A DNA stretch of 64,000 bases from PGYR01 sp041675005 (lineage in GTDB: Bacteria > Bacteroidota > Ignavibacteria > Kapaibacteriales > UBA2268), in the NCBI GenBank assembly GCA_041675005.1, contig JBAYUQ010000014.1, forward strand, positions 10,214 through 74,213. The letters run 5' to 3'. The notes below the pieces were generated by a model that saw only the letters and a list, made by a program, of their open reading frames with translations, was not told the DNA's origin and did no database searches. Positions 46,549 through 55,880 of this stretch are shown one piece after another. Made by a program: the position numbers and the translations under genes. The first letter of the stretch is position 1; every line of letters starts with the position of its first letter.

Positions 46549-48552
46549 ATGAAATTAATACGATTCTTTTTTCTAATAGTTCTGTCATCTGTTTTATACT
46601 CACAGAACACCCCAGATTATCAATTGAACAAGCCACTTTCGACAGAAAACCTCGATAGATTGGACTCAATGATAAAAGCAAATGCTCCCGATGCTGCAGC
46701 TCATAATGCCGTGACACAAGTAGCTTACACATTTTATAGAATTGGAAAATCGATTAATGCATTTACTTGGTTAGAGCGATACACTCATTTATTCCCAGAG
46801 CAAGAGCAAACTTTAATGGAAAGTCTGAAGCAGTATGAGAACAATGCTCTCATGCAATATCCAGATTCTGTGAACCGTGCTTTATATGAGAGTTATGCGA
46901 TAAGATATGCACCAACGGAAGATGCTTACGTTGCATTTACTCGATACATATCCGATGATATAAACTATGGAAGATGGCAAAATGCAATCAATGATATTAA
47001 GCGATTTGCTCCAGCATTTCCTAATAAACAACAACACTTTCAAGATTTGATAGAAATAATAACTCGTAAAGATGAAGGGTTAAGAGTAACTAACCTCGGT
47101 AGTAATATCAATTCTTTCGTTAGTGAGTGGGACCCGAATCCAACTTCTGAAGGTACACAGATATATTTTTCAGGGAATCCACGTACTGGTGGACTAGGAG
47201 GCGATGATGTATGGGTTTCATCTCTGGTAGATGGTATATGGCAAGTACCAAAGAATCTAGGTCCGAAAGTCAATGGTGAGCGAGACGAGACTATAGATAA
47301 TATCTCGGCCGATGGCAATACTCTAATGCTCTCAGGGGATTTCATGGGTACTTTTGGAAAATTTGATATTTACGCGATTGATAAAGTTGGTGACGATTGG
47401 GGTGATTTATATCATTACCCTTACCCTATTAATACTGAACATGTAGATGAGGGTGGTAATATAACCGCAGATAGGAAAGCTTTACTCTTTTCTTCTGATA
47501 GACCGGGAGGTATAGGTGAATTCGTACCACTTAATACTTATGGTAATGGCTCTATTATGGGTAATATGGATGTATATGTTTGCTTTATGACGGATTCGGG
47601 CTGGAGTAATCCTGTAAACCTTGGTGAAACTATAAATACTCCTTATGCTGAGAGATCACCTTACTTACATCCAGATGGGAAGTCCCTATATTTTAGTTCT
47701 GATGGACATGCAGGTTTAGGTGGACTAGATGTATTCAAATCTGTTAGATTAGATGACACTTGGACTAACTGGTCAAAACCTGTAAATCTAGGTAAAAAGA
47801 TAAATACGATACTCAACGATTGGGGGTACAAAGTGGGCATAACGGGTGATAGTGCCTTTTTCTCGGGGTTCGCTCGGACGAATGGATATGGTCAATGGGA
47901 TTTGTATTCAGTTACTTTACCGAAAGATGCCCGTCCGAACCCTATAGTAATGGTCAGCGGAACTATCTCCGATAACAAAGGAAACAATCTACAAGCGGAG
48001 GTTGTATGGGAAGATTTAACAACTGGTGGAGTATTAGGTACAACTAAGAGTAATATGATGAGTGGTCATTACTTCATTGCCCTACCAGTAGGGAAAAACT
48101 ATGGCTATTATGTAAAAAAGGATGGCTATTACCCAACTTCTAATAGTATAGATTTGACAAAGAGTAAAGACGGTGATCGCCGAAAAGTAGATATTGAGAT
48201 TGTTTCTATCAGTGATATGAAAAACAAATCCAGCTCAATAACTATCAATAATATTTTCTTCGATTTCGATTCTGCTATTCTAAAAAAAGAATCAACATCG
48301 GAGTTATTACGATTAGTAGATTTCGTAAAGAAGAACAGTATAGAAAAATTAAAAATAATAGGTCATACAGACAAAGTAGGTAGCGATGAGTACAACAAAA
48401 AGCTCTCGCTCAACCGAGCAATTGCAGTAAAAGAGTATATAACAAAATCTATTCCAAAGCTGAATATAACCACAGATGGTAAAGGTGCTACTGAGCCAAT
48501 AGACGTTGCAGACGATTCGAAAAACAGGCGAGTAGAGATTGTTGTTGAGTAA
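46549..48552 (+). CDS. OmpA family protein with PD40 propeller
   Basis: 667 aa. Signal peptide, TPR-like N-terminal part (residues about 30-180), a PD40 propeller (ADGNTLMLSGDFMG, SPYLHPDGKSLYFSSDG, ITADRKALLFSSDRPGG), a CarboxypepD_reg-like domain, and a C-terminal OmpA domain (FFDFDSAILKKES, IIGHTDKVGSDEYNKKLSLN, NRRVEIVV) that binds peptidoglycan. Same domain order as PorE-type proteins of T9SS, so it may anchor that machinery. Related envelope proteins are common. Confidence 0.88.
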   Translation: MKLIRFFFLIVLSSVLYSQNTPDYQLNKPLSTENLDRLDSMIKANAPDAAAHNAVTQVAYTFYRIGKSINAFTWLERYTHLFPEQEQTLMESLKQYENNALMQYPDSVNRALYESYAIRYAPTEDAYVAFTRYISDDINYGRWQNAINDIKRFAPAFPNKQQHFQDLIEIITRKDEGLRVTNLGSNINSFVSEWDPNPTSEGTQIYFSGNPRTGGLGGDDVWVSSLVDGIWQVPKNLGPKVNGERDETIDNISADGNTLMLSGDFMGTFGKFDIYAIDKVGDDWGDLYHYPYPINTEHVDEGGNITADRKALLFSSDRPGGIGEFVPLNTYGNGSIMGNMDVYVCFMTDSGWSNPVNLGETINTPYAERSPYLHPDGKSLYFSSDGHAGLGGLDVFKSVRLDDTWTNWSKPVNLGKKINTILNDWGYKVGITGDSAFFSGFARTNGYGQWDLYSVTLPKDARPNPIVMVSGTISDNKGNNLQAEVVWEDLTTGGVLGTTKSNMMSGHYFIALPVGKNYGYYVKKDGYYPTSNSIDLTKSKDGDRRKVDIEIVSISDMKNKSSSITINNIFFDFDSAILKKESTSELLRLVDFVKKNSIEKLKIIGHTDKVGSDEYNKKLSLNRAIAVKEYITKSIPKLNITTDGKGATEPIDVADDSKNRRVEIVVE

Positions 48553-48754
48553 ACGATGAAGGATTAAAATGAATTATTATTTGTTGAAGCACTCTTGATT
48601 TATGAGGAGCTAAAACAGTATGTCTTCAGAGTTGTATGAGTCAATTAATCAGTTAAATATAATAGTTTCCTTTCTGTCCATTTCCCCACAGCAATTTATA
48701 ATTATCACAAAATTTTGTAGTTTACTTCTTTGATACACACTTCAACAGGAATTT

Positions 48755-49495
48755 ATGCCATTAAAAGAAGAATTTCGGACTCAAGGGAACTTCCTATTCA
48801 AACACAGAAGCTACTTACCGCTTATAATAGTAGCCGTTGGTTTGGCTGTGTATATGTATACTCTAAACGCAACGAATACTACGTTAGAGCAATTCAATAA
48901 TTATAAAATTGAACTAATATTCTTACTTGTCGCCCTTATCGGGCAATTCATACGTGCATATTCCGTGGGCTTTGCTGCCAAAAACACCTCTGGTAGAAAT
49001 ACATCTGTGGGGCAAGTGGCAGACTCACTCAACAGCACTGGTATTTACTCTATTGTGAGACACCCTCTTTACTTAGGTAATTTCTTTATGTGGCTTGGCA
49101 TAGCGCTATTCACAGCTAATTTTTGGTTTATAATGGCATTCCTATTTATGTATTGGCTCTATTATGAACGTATTATGTACGCTGAAGAAGAGTTCCTTCG
49201 TGAGAAATACGGAAGTGCTTATGTAGAATGGGCAGAGAAAACACCTGCCATTATACCTTGTTTTAAAAAATGGGTGAAACCCGATGGAACATTTAGCTTG
49301 TGGAAAGTTATAAAACAAGAAAAATCTGGTATTCTTAATGTTTTTCTGACTATATTTTTGTTCAAAGTAATAGCTGGATACGTTCTTTACGAAGATTTTT
49401 CAATCATCCAGAATATATGGACTTGGGCGTTAGTGGGGGCCGCTATATACTATACTATAGTGAAAATCGTCCAAAAAACTGGTAAATCTTCATAA
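48755..49495 (+). CDS. ICMT-type membrane methyltransferase, probable lipid A Kdo2 1-phosphate O-methyltransferase
   Basis: 246 aa with about five transmembrane helices. Core SIVRHPLYLGNFFMWLGIAL and YYERIMYAEEEFLREKYG match the isoprenylcysteine methyltransferase superfamily. The N-terminus EEFRTQGNFLFKHRSYLPL is typical of the bacterial subgroup annotated as lipid A phosphate methyltransferase (LmtA-type). Next to thioredoxin and azurin genes on the same strand, 22 bp from the former. The lipid acceptor is inferred from the family. Confidence 0.72.
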   Translation: MPLKEEFRTQGNFLFKHRSYLPLIIVAVGLAVYMYTLNATNTTLEQFNNYKIELIFLLVALIGQFIRAYSVGFAAKNTSGRNTSVGQVADSLNSTGIYSIVRHPLYLGNFFMWLGIALFTANFWFIMAFLFMYWLYYERIMYAEEEFLREKYGSAYVEWAEKTPAIIPCFKKWVKPDGTFSLWKVIKQEKSGILNVFLTIFLFKVIAGYVLYEDFSIIQNIWTWALVGAAIYYTIVKIVQKTGKSS

Positions 49496-49517
49496 TAGAA
49501 AATAGAGATAAAGAGAT

Positions 49518-49832
49518 ATGAGTATCAAAGAAAAAATAAATAATAATAACATCAAAATGCTAGTATTCCAAGGAAGTTGGTGTCCAATGTGCGTATCGGC
49601 TATGCCTCAAATAGCACAATTCGTCTCAGATAATGATGTAGATGAGAAAGCGTTAGAAGTAATCAATGTTAATATGTTTAAATCAAAGCCCGCAGATAAA
49701 ATAGCGGAACACAAAATAACTAGAGTACCAACCGTGATATTCTTACAAGATGGTAAAGAGGTAGGAAGAATAACGGAATACGCTCCTAGCGGTTGGAAAT
49801 CAGCAATAGTAGAAAAAATTAACACGATTTAA
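49518..49832 (+). CDS. Thioredoxin-like protein
   Basis: 104 aa, thioredoxin fold with a CPMC active site (Cys22, Cys25) in QGSWCPMCVSAMPQ and the cis-Pro segment RVPTVIF. KEVGRITEY is the usual final strand. The CPMC variant is unlike classical CGPC and has other redox properties in related proteins. No signal peptide, so it is cytoplasmic. Follows the methyltransferase gene by 22 bp. Confidence 0.82.
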   Translation: MSIKEKINNNNIKMLVFQGSWCPMCVSAMPQIAQFVSDNDVDEKALEVINVNMFKSKPADKIAEHKITRVPTVIFLQDGKEVGRITEYAPSGWKSAIVEKINTI

Positions 49833-49926
49833 GATTAAAACCAACTATTAGGTTTTAAGATAAGAATCTAATTAGTTAAGTTTGAATTCAATTTATTATT
49901 ATTAATTAAATAATGTGATGGGTGAT

Positions 49927-50424
49927 ATGTTAAAATCAATAATTGCAATACTATTTGGATTGTCTCTATTAACAGCTTGTGGCGGTGGAAATAGTGAAGC
50001 AGAAGGTGAGCCAGAAACAAATACAGAAACAACGGCTGAAGTAAGTAACGAAGCGACATTATCTATAAATGGTAATGATCAGATGCAATTCGACAAAAAA
50101 GAATTAACAGTAAAAGCAGGTCAAACAGTTACATTGACATTGCACCACACTGGTACTTTGGCTAAAGCAGCTATGGGTCATAATTGGGTATTATTAAAAA
50201 TAGGTACTGATGTGGCTTCTTTCGCTGAGAAAGCAGTTGCAGCAGGTGAAGCTAACGATTACATACCAACTGAAGGCGATGCTGTAATAGCTCATACTAA
50301 ACTTATTGGTGGTGGCGAAACAGCTACTGTAGAATTCACTGCTCCTGCAGCAGGTTCTTATGAGTTTATTTGTTCTTTCCCTGGCCATTGGTCTATGATG
50401 AGAGGAACATTGATAGTAGAATAA
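49927..50424 (+). CDS. Azurin-like copper lipoprotein
   Basis: 165 aa from the Met at 49927; ATG at 49918 and GTG at 49915 are alternatives. Lipobox LLTAC (Cys18), then a Ser/Glu/Thr-rich linker. Copper ligands are the His of AMGHNWVLL and the Cys, His and Met of FICSFPGHWSMMRG, as in azurin (C-x4-H-x3-M). Small type 1 copper electron carrier in the periplasm or on the membrane. A strong terminator follows. The electron donor is not in the window. Confidence 0.92.
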   Translation: MLKSIIAILFGLSLLTACGGGNSEAEGEPETNTETTAEVSNEATLSINGNDQMQFDKKELTVKAGQTVTLTLHHTGTLAKAAMGHNWVLLKIGTDVASFAEKAVAAGEANDYIPTEGDAVIAHTKLIGGGETATVEFTAPAAGSYEFICSFPGHWSMMRGTLIVE

Positions 50425-50450
50425 TATTCAATTATCAATTAGAAAATACT

Positions 50451-50486
50451 AAGACCATCTTGTAACACAAGATGGTCTTTTTTTTT
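50451..50486 (+). terminator. Rho-independent terminator after azurin
   Basis: AAGACCATCTTGT and ACAAGATGGTCTT form a 13-bp perfect stem with a short loop, followed by a run of T. Confidence 0.9.
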
Positions 50487-50527
50487 GCATACTAAATTTA
50501 ATTACATATTACTTGGATTTAGCACAG

Positions 50528-50560
50528 TTCATTGCGATAACCGAAGGGGAGTGGCAATTT
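50528..50560. repeat. TCATTGCGA...GTGGCAATTT interspersed repeat
   Basis: TTCATTGCGATAACCGAAGG and following resemble the repeats at 32517 and 32793. The remainder of this 446-bp gap (50425-50870) holds two terminators and no convincing gene. Confidence 0.5.
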
Positions 50561-50811
50561 CACTTTGTAAGTGTATCGACTTCACTTAGCAACCATCAGA
50601 ATTCACAGATTAATCTAGAATTATCCACGAACTGTGCTCTGTAGCTTGTGCCGCCAAAGGCGGTAGAGGAGCTGTCAGAACTTGTTCTGACTGAGGAGGA
50701 TAACCACATAACTCGGAGTCCAGGGAAAGTGCGGAGCAGTTCAACATTAGCAGCAACAGACATCGAATATTAACAAAACAACTCTGATAGTAGTTGAGCA
50801 AATAATTAATT

Positions 50812-50850
50812 AAAAAAAAATGCCATTCTCATTTAAGAGAATAGCATTTT
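50812..50850 (-). terminator. Rho-independent terminator of the Deg protease gene
   Basis: On the minus strand ATGCTATTCTC and GAGAATGGCAT form a stem with a G-U pair, followed by nine T. It lies 20 bp past the stop codon. Confidence 0.85.
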
Positions 50851-50870
50851 ATTTATCTAATTCTAATATT

Positions 50871-52391
50871 CTAACCTTCGGATTCAGGAATCTGAATTGC
50901 CAGGATTCTTGTAACTTCTGGATACTTTACTTTTAGTAGCATTGCATCACCCGGTTTTTTATCATCAATTATGTCTTTCAGCTCTCTTGTAGTATTGACT
51001 TCCTTACCGGCAGCTTCTACTATAATCCCATTAGGAAATAGACCCCTATCTGATGCAGCACTGAATCGCTTCACTTCTGTTATAAGGACACCATGATCAG
51101 TACTATATTCCTTCTTGATTTTGTCTGTTAGTGCTTCTACTTTGAAACCTAGCTTTTCGAAATTAACAGGTGAGTTTTTGCTAACTCCAGTCTCTGCTTC
51201 GTTCTTACTATTGTCAGCAAATCCTTTCTCGTCTTCGTCCCTAGCACGTAGCTTAACAGTCTTTGTGATTTTCTTCCCATTTCTAAGTATAAGAACATCT
51301 ACTTTATCACCAGCTCTTTTTTGAGCTATTCTGCTCTGTAACTCACCAGATGAAAATAGTCTCTCACCTTCAAGTTCTAGCAATACATCGCCTTCTTCAA
51401 TGCCTGCTTTTTCAGCAGCGCTACCCTCTAATATACTTTCTACTTTTACACCATAAACAGCATCTAAACCAAAGGCCTTTGCCTCAACTTCATCACGTAC
51501 ACTCTTGATAGCTACTCCTATATAACCACGGTTAATTTCACCATCATCTATTAGGTCATCAACAACTGATTTGACCAAATCTACTGGAATAGCAAAACCA
51601 TATCCAATATAATTACCAGTACTAGTTGCTATTGCAGTATTGATACCTGTTAGCGAGCCATTCATATCGAATAATCCACCACCAGAGTTACCTGGGTTAA
51701 TAGCCGCATCCGTTTGAATATAGTACTCCACCGAGTAACTACTTTTGCTCATCCCTAGTTGCCCCCTACCTATAGCACTGACAATACCAGTAGTAACAGT
51801 TGAAGTTAGCCCGAGTGGATTACCCACAGCCATTACCCACTCACCTACTTTCACAGTACTTATATCAGCAAAATGTGCGGCGGGGAATTCTCCTCCACCT
51901 TCTAGTTTGAGAACAGCAAGATCTGTTAATGGGTCTGCCCCTACTAAAGTCGCTTTGTATGTACGTTTGTCGTAAGTTGTTACTTTTATCTCTTTTGCGT
52001 CTTCCACTACGTGATTATTAGTTACTATATAACCATCAGCAGAGATAAAAACTCCAGAACCATTTCCTTTAACTAAGTTTTCCTCTTCGTCCTCGCCATT
52101 ATCACGAGGTCGGAAAAACTCAAAAAACTCTTGTCCACGAGTAATCTTTCTAGAAGATGTCACCTCAATACTAACTACACTAGGTAGGACCGCTTCCGAT
52201 ACACTAGTAAAAGCTGTATTCAGTGTCCTCATAGCTTCAGATTGTGTTACAGGGGGATTGTCTGCACCGAATTTTTTAGTAGATGCGAATATATCACCTA
52301 TGCTACTTGGAGAGAAATTGGAGATTAATAGAACTCCAACGAACATACCAAAAGCAATTAATAATGATGATCTGACCATTTGTTTTTTCAT
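50871..52391 (-). CDS. Do/DegQ-type periplasmic serine protease
   Basis: 506 aa with an N-terminal membrane anchor or signal (residues 9-26). Trypsin-like triad His127 (VTNNHVVE), Asp157 (LTDLAVLKL) and Ser236 (NPGNSGGGLFD). Two PDZ domains follow: GYIGVAIKSV onwards, then a second ending near RILAIQIPE. Degrades or refolds misfolded envelope proteins. Single gene with its own terminator. HtrA/DegP/DegQ assignment within the family is not certain. Confidence 0.93.
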   Translation of the reverse strand: MKKQMVRSSLLIAFGMFVGVLLISNFSPSSIGDIFASTKKFGADNPPVTQSEAMRTLNTAFTSVSEAVLPSVVSIEVTSSRKITRGQEFFEFFRPRDNGEDEEENLVKGNGSGVFISADGYIVTNNHVVEDAKEIKVTTYDKRTYKATLVGADPLTDLAVLKLEGGGEFPAAHFADISTVKVGEWVMAVGNPLGLTSTVTTGIVSAIGRGQLGMSKSSYSVEYYIQTDAAINPGNSGGGLFDMNGSLTGINTAIATSTGNYIGYGFAIPVDLVKSVVDDLIDDGEINRGYIGVAIKSVRDEVEAKAFGLDAVYGVKVESILEGSAAEKAGIEEGDVLLELEGERLFSSGELQSRIAQKRAGDKVDVLILRNGKKITKTVKLRARDEDEKGFADNSKNEAETGVSKNSPVNFEKLGFKVEALTDKIKKEYSTDHGVLITEVKRFSAASDRGLFPNGIIVEAAGKEVNTTRELKDIIDDKKPGDAMLLKVKYPEVTRILAIQIPESEG

Positions 52392-52626
52392 TACTTACCT
52401 CTTATAAAATATCATTATTATTTTTAAAAAATTAATTATGTGACTGTTTATTTTCACTTCTATAAATACTACTTTTTAAATCGAATGTTTCGCTTGTAGG
52501 TTAATAATAGTGTCTTTCTCCTTATTTGGCATAATTATTGGACTTATTTAACTTTATATATGGAATTATTCTATAAAAAGGTTAAATTGGAAAAAATCTT
52601 ATTCTACAATTTTAATACGGTGTACT

Positions 52627-54342
52627 ATGAAAAAAATTATTCTATTAATAACGACAATATTTCTGCTTTATATGAGCAGTACCGCATTAGAGCCAGTACG
52701 TATTGGGTTAAACTATCCGACTGGGGCGACTTTTGAAGTCCAATTGACGGATTATACGAATCCGCTTAGCCCAGCACAATTATATCCTCCCGGAGCTGGA
52801 ACTTCCTTCGATAAAGTATTATCACCAAACTCGTCTGGAGTGGTTTCATTCGTAGTAGGCGAAGGCGATCCTGATTGGGGTGGAATACAACCTAGTGATA
52901 TCAACCCGAACGTAATTATTGATATAAGAGTGGGTGCAAACTTAGTTGCACAATTCAATTTATTAGATATGATAACTACTCAAGCATCTACTGGTAACGG
53001 TAATATCTTGAATGATGGTTTCAGTTCTGCTGAAGGTGTGACATTCCCAGATACAACAAATCTAACAAACGATTTTGTATTTGGTTCTGTTAAATTAGAC
53101 AGACTTTCTGCTGTTGAGGAAACTAAATTCTTCTTCGATCATAGTAAAGCAGCGTTCAGAACTGGTAGAGTAAACACTCCAAGTTGGAATGAAGGTAACT
53201 TAGGTGACTTCTCATTCGCTGCAGGTAAAGATAATAAAGCAAGTGGTACGGGTGCTGTAGCATTTGGCGAAGGAACAACTGCACCATCTTACGGTGAAGT
53301 TGCTATCGGTAGTTACAATACTACTTATTCAGTAACTAACACTGCTGCACCAAATAATGCAGATAGAGCCTTTGTAATCGGTAATGGTACATCTTCTACT
53401 CCATCTGATGCATTTATCATCAAGAAAAGTGGTGATATGACAGTTGGTGGTTCTCTAACAGTTCTTGGGGCTACTGTATCAGCATCACCACTTATTGTCG
53501 GTGGAACTTCTATAGATCCAGTTACTGGTAACTTAATTGTAGGTGGTACTTCGACTCTTAATGGAGATGTTTCAATTACAACAAATAAGACATTAACAGT
53601 TGGTACTGGTCTTACTACTTTCAATGGTAACGTTGATGCAAAAGCTGGTTTAGATGTTACTGGAGCTAACTTAACGGTTGCTGATGATGCTGTTGTAATA
53701 GGTAATATCGAAGGTGGTACACTAACTGAAGGCGGTAGTGCAATTCCTAATACAACTGAATCACCTGCTGCTGGAGATATCTCTGGCAGTTATACTGCTG
53801 GTTTCCAGATTGTAGCTGACGCTGTAACTTCTGCTGAATTGGCTAATGCTGATTATTCTGGTGACTTAACTGCTGGTAACTATGTATTAGGTAACTTAGG
53901 AAACACTATAATAGGCGCATCTAATCCTCTTGCAGGAACATTTACTTCACTTAATGCTACTACTGCTACTACTACTGGTTTAGTTTCGGCTGGTAATGGA
54001 TTAACAGTTACAACTGGTGCTACAACACTTACTAGTTTAGCTACAGCAAACAATCAATCACTTTACATTGATAATGCTGGTGTAGTGACTGCAAGTAATG
54101 GTGCTAATGCTAGACAAGCTAGTGGTATATTTACTGGTACTCATACTACAACTGCAAATGCAACTCAAACCATATCAAATGCTAATGTTGTTTCTGGTAG
54201 TGTTATTATGATTACATATTATGGTAACGTGGTTGCTACTTATACATTAGGTACAATTACTGACAATGTCAGTTTTGAAGTCGTATTTAGTGCAGCCCTT
54301 CCTGCTAATGATAATATTCATTACATGATAATAAACAACTAA
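52627..54342 (+). CDS. Surface protein with YadA-head-like repeats
   Basis: 571 aa. Signal peptide (MKKIILLITTIFLLYMSSTA), then a region FSFAAGKDNKASGTGAVAFG, APSYGEVAIGSYNT and AFVIGNGTSS that fits YadA-type beta-roll heads. A long Thr/Gly/Asn-rich part follows (KSGDMTVGGSLTVLGATV, TLNGDVSITTNKTLTVGTG). The last 45 residues (IFTGTHTTTANATQTISNAN on) are beta-rich and lack an obvious T9SS tail. Probably an adhesin-like trimeric or repetitive surface protein. A terminator lies 28 bp downstream. Confidence 0.7.
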   Translation: MKKIILLITTIFLLYMSSTALEPVRIGLNYPTGATFEVQLTDYTNPLSPAQLYPPGAGTSFDKVLSPNSSGVVSFVVGEGDPDWGGIQPSDINPNVIIDIRVGANLVAQFNLLDMITTQASTGNGNILNDGFSSAEGVTFPDTTNLTNDFVFGSVKLDRLSAVEETKFFFDHSKAAFRTGRVNTPSWNEGNLGDFSFAAGKDNKASGTGAVAFGEGTTAPSYGEVAIGSYNTTYSVTNTAAPNNADRAFVIGNGTSSTPSDAFIIKKSGDMTVGGSLTVLGATVSASPLIVGGTSIDPVTGNLIVGGTSTLNGDVSITTNKTLTVGTGLTTFNGNVDAKAGLDVTGANLTVADDAVVIGNIEGGTLTEGGSAIPNTTESPAAGDISGSYTAGFQIVADAVTSAELANADYSGDLTAGNYVLGNLGNTIIGASNPLAGTFTSLNATTATTTGLVSAGNGLTVTTGATTLTSLATANNQSLYIDNAGVVTASNGANARQASGIFTGTHTTTANATQTISNANVVSGSVIMITYYGNVVATYTLGTITDNVSFEVVFSAALPANDNIHYMIINN

Positions 54343-54370
54343 TCTTAATTAGTTATATATTTTATATTTC

Positions 54371-54401
54371 AAACCCCGAGTCTTTGGCTTGGGGTTTTTT
54401 G
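54371..54401 (+). terminator. Rho-independent terminator after the surface protein gene
   Basis: AAACCCCGAG and GGCTTGGGGTTT pair with a five-base loop, followed by a T-run. Confidence 0.8.
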
Positions 54402-54487
54402 TTTTATGTTCTTAGATTATTGATTAGCGAACAATGTTTGAATTAGAACTTAAAGGTAAAGGAGTTCTTTAGAATAAAATTGCATTG

Positions 54488-54542
54488 CCGTTGGCTTTAG
54501 CCAACGGATTAGGATTGCTCATAAGATTGTGGACTTTAGTCC
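54488..54542. repeat. Palindromes CCGTTGGCTTTAGCCAACGG and GGACTTTAGTCC
   Basis: Perfect inverted repeats with the centre CTTTAG, part of the same family as at 60178 and 63729. The 302-bp gap around them has no gene. Confidence 0.6.
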
Positions 54543-54644
54543 TATGAAAGATTTGATAGTAAGATGTAATTACGGTATTCAATTGCTATGTAATTCCCCT
54601 AGACTAATTCGGTCGTTTCACTTCCTCTTTGTGACTATCAATTT

Positions 54645-55880
54645 CTACCTCAACACTGCCAAGCTCTTTTCGAGAGCGGTCACTAGCAGGTCTATTTCTT
54701 CTTTTGTGTTGTAGAATGAGAATGATGCACGGATTGTGCCTTGTATGTCGTAGTGCTTCATAACCGGTTGGCAGCAGTGGTGTCCAGTGCGGACAGCTAT
54801 TCCGAATTTATCGAGGAACATACCCAAATCATAGTGGTAAACTCCCTCGAAGTTGAAGGGTAGTATGCTCTTGCGGACTTTGGCTTTGCTGTATCTGATT
54901 ATGCCATCTATTGCATCTAACTTTTGTTCGGCATAGCCAAGTAGCTCGTCTTCGTAATGATTTATAGCTTCCATACCTATCGAATTCAGATAATCGATTG
55001 ACGCTGCTAATCCGATAGCACCAACTATATTCGGAGTACCAGCTTCGTACTTGTAAGGTAGAGTATTGTAAGTTGTCTTTTCCATTGTCACTTCGGCTAT
55101 CATCTCTCCCCCACCTTGGTATGGAGGTAGCTGGTCTAGCAAATCTTCCTTGCCATAGAGGATTCCAATACCCAATGGGCCGTAAAGCTTATGTCCAGAA
55201 AAGCAGTACATTTCACAGTCCAATTTCTGAACATCAACAGCAAAGTGTTGTATCGCTTGCGCACCGTCAACTACCACTTTAGCACCAACTGAGTGGGCTT
55301 TTTCTATTACTTTTTCTATATCATTGAGCGTTCCTAATGAATTAGAAACATGGACTATACTTACTATTTTTGTCTTTTCGGTGATGAGTTCATCTAACTT
55401 TGAATAGTCCAATTCGGCAGCATCAGTAAGAGGGATATACTTTAACTTAGCACCTTTTTCTTCAGCTAACATTTGCCAAGGGACTATGTTGGAGTGATGC
55501 TCCATTTCCGTTATCAGTATCTCATCACCTTCGTTTACGAACTTTCTGCCAAGAGTGTAAGCAGCTAGATTAATACTATCAGTAGTACCTTTGGTGAAGA
55601 TTATTTCATTGGTAGATTTCGCATTGAGGAATGAGCGAACTGTCTCGCGAGCGTTTTCGTATTCGGTAGTTGCGAGTTGGCTGAGAGTGTGGACTCCTCG
55701 GTGGACGTTAGAGTTGAGGTTAGAGTAGTACTCAGATACTTTATCAAGCATAGCTTGTGGCTTTTGAGTAGTAGCCCCATTATCAAAATAGATTAGATTT
55801 TTCCCATTCACTTGTCTATTCAGAATGGGAAAATCTTCTCTAATTTTCTTTATATCAAACTCTTTCGTTGGAGTTGTCAT
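54645..55880 (-). CDS. sufS: Cysteine desulfurase SufS
   Basis: 411 aa PLP enzyme that removes sulfur from cysteine for Fe-S assembly. Motifs: TKGTTDSINLAAYTLG, FSGHKLYGPLG with the PLP lysine Lys231, and RTGHHCCQP with the persulfide Cys369 (an additional Cys370 follows it). YFDNGATTQKP is typical of group II SufS. Directly adjoins sufD (no gap) as the last gene of the suf operon. No SufE or SufU is found next to it in the window. Confidence 0.95.
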   Translation of the reverse strand: MTTPTKEFDIKKIREDFPILNRQVNGKNLIYFDNGATTQKPQAMLDKVSEYYSNLNSNVHRGVHTLSQLATTEYENARETVRSFLNAKSTNEIIFTKGTTDSINLAAYTLGRKFVNEGDEILITEMEHHSNIVPWQMLAEEKGAKLKYIPLTDAAELDYSKLDELITEKTKIVSIVHVSNSLGTLNDIEKVIEKAHSVGAKVVVDGAQAIQHFAVDVQKLDCEMYCFSGHKLYGPLGIGILYGKEDLLDQLPPYQGGGEMIAEVTMEKTTYNTLPYKYEAGTPNIVGAIGLAASIDYLNSIGMEAINHYEDELLGYAEQKLDAIDGIIRYSKAKVRKSILPFNFEGVYHYDLGMFLDKFGIAVRTGHHCCQPVMKHYDIQGTIRASFSFYNTKEEIDLLVTALEKSLAVLR

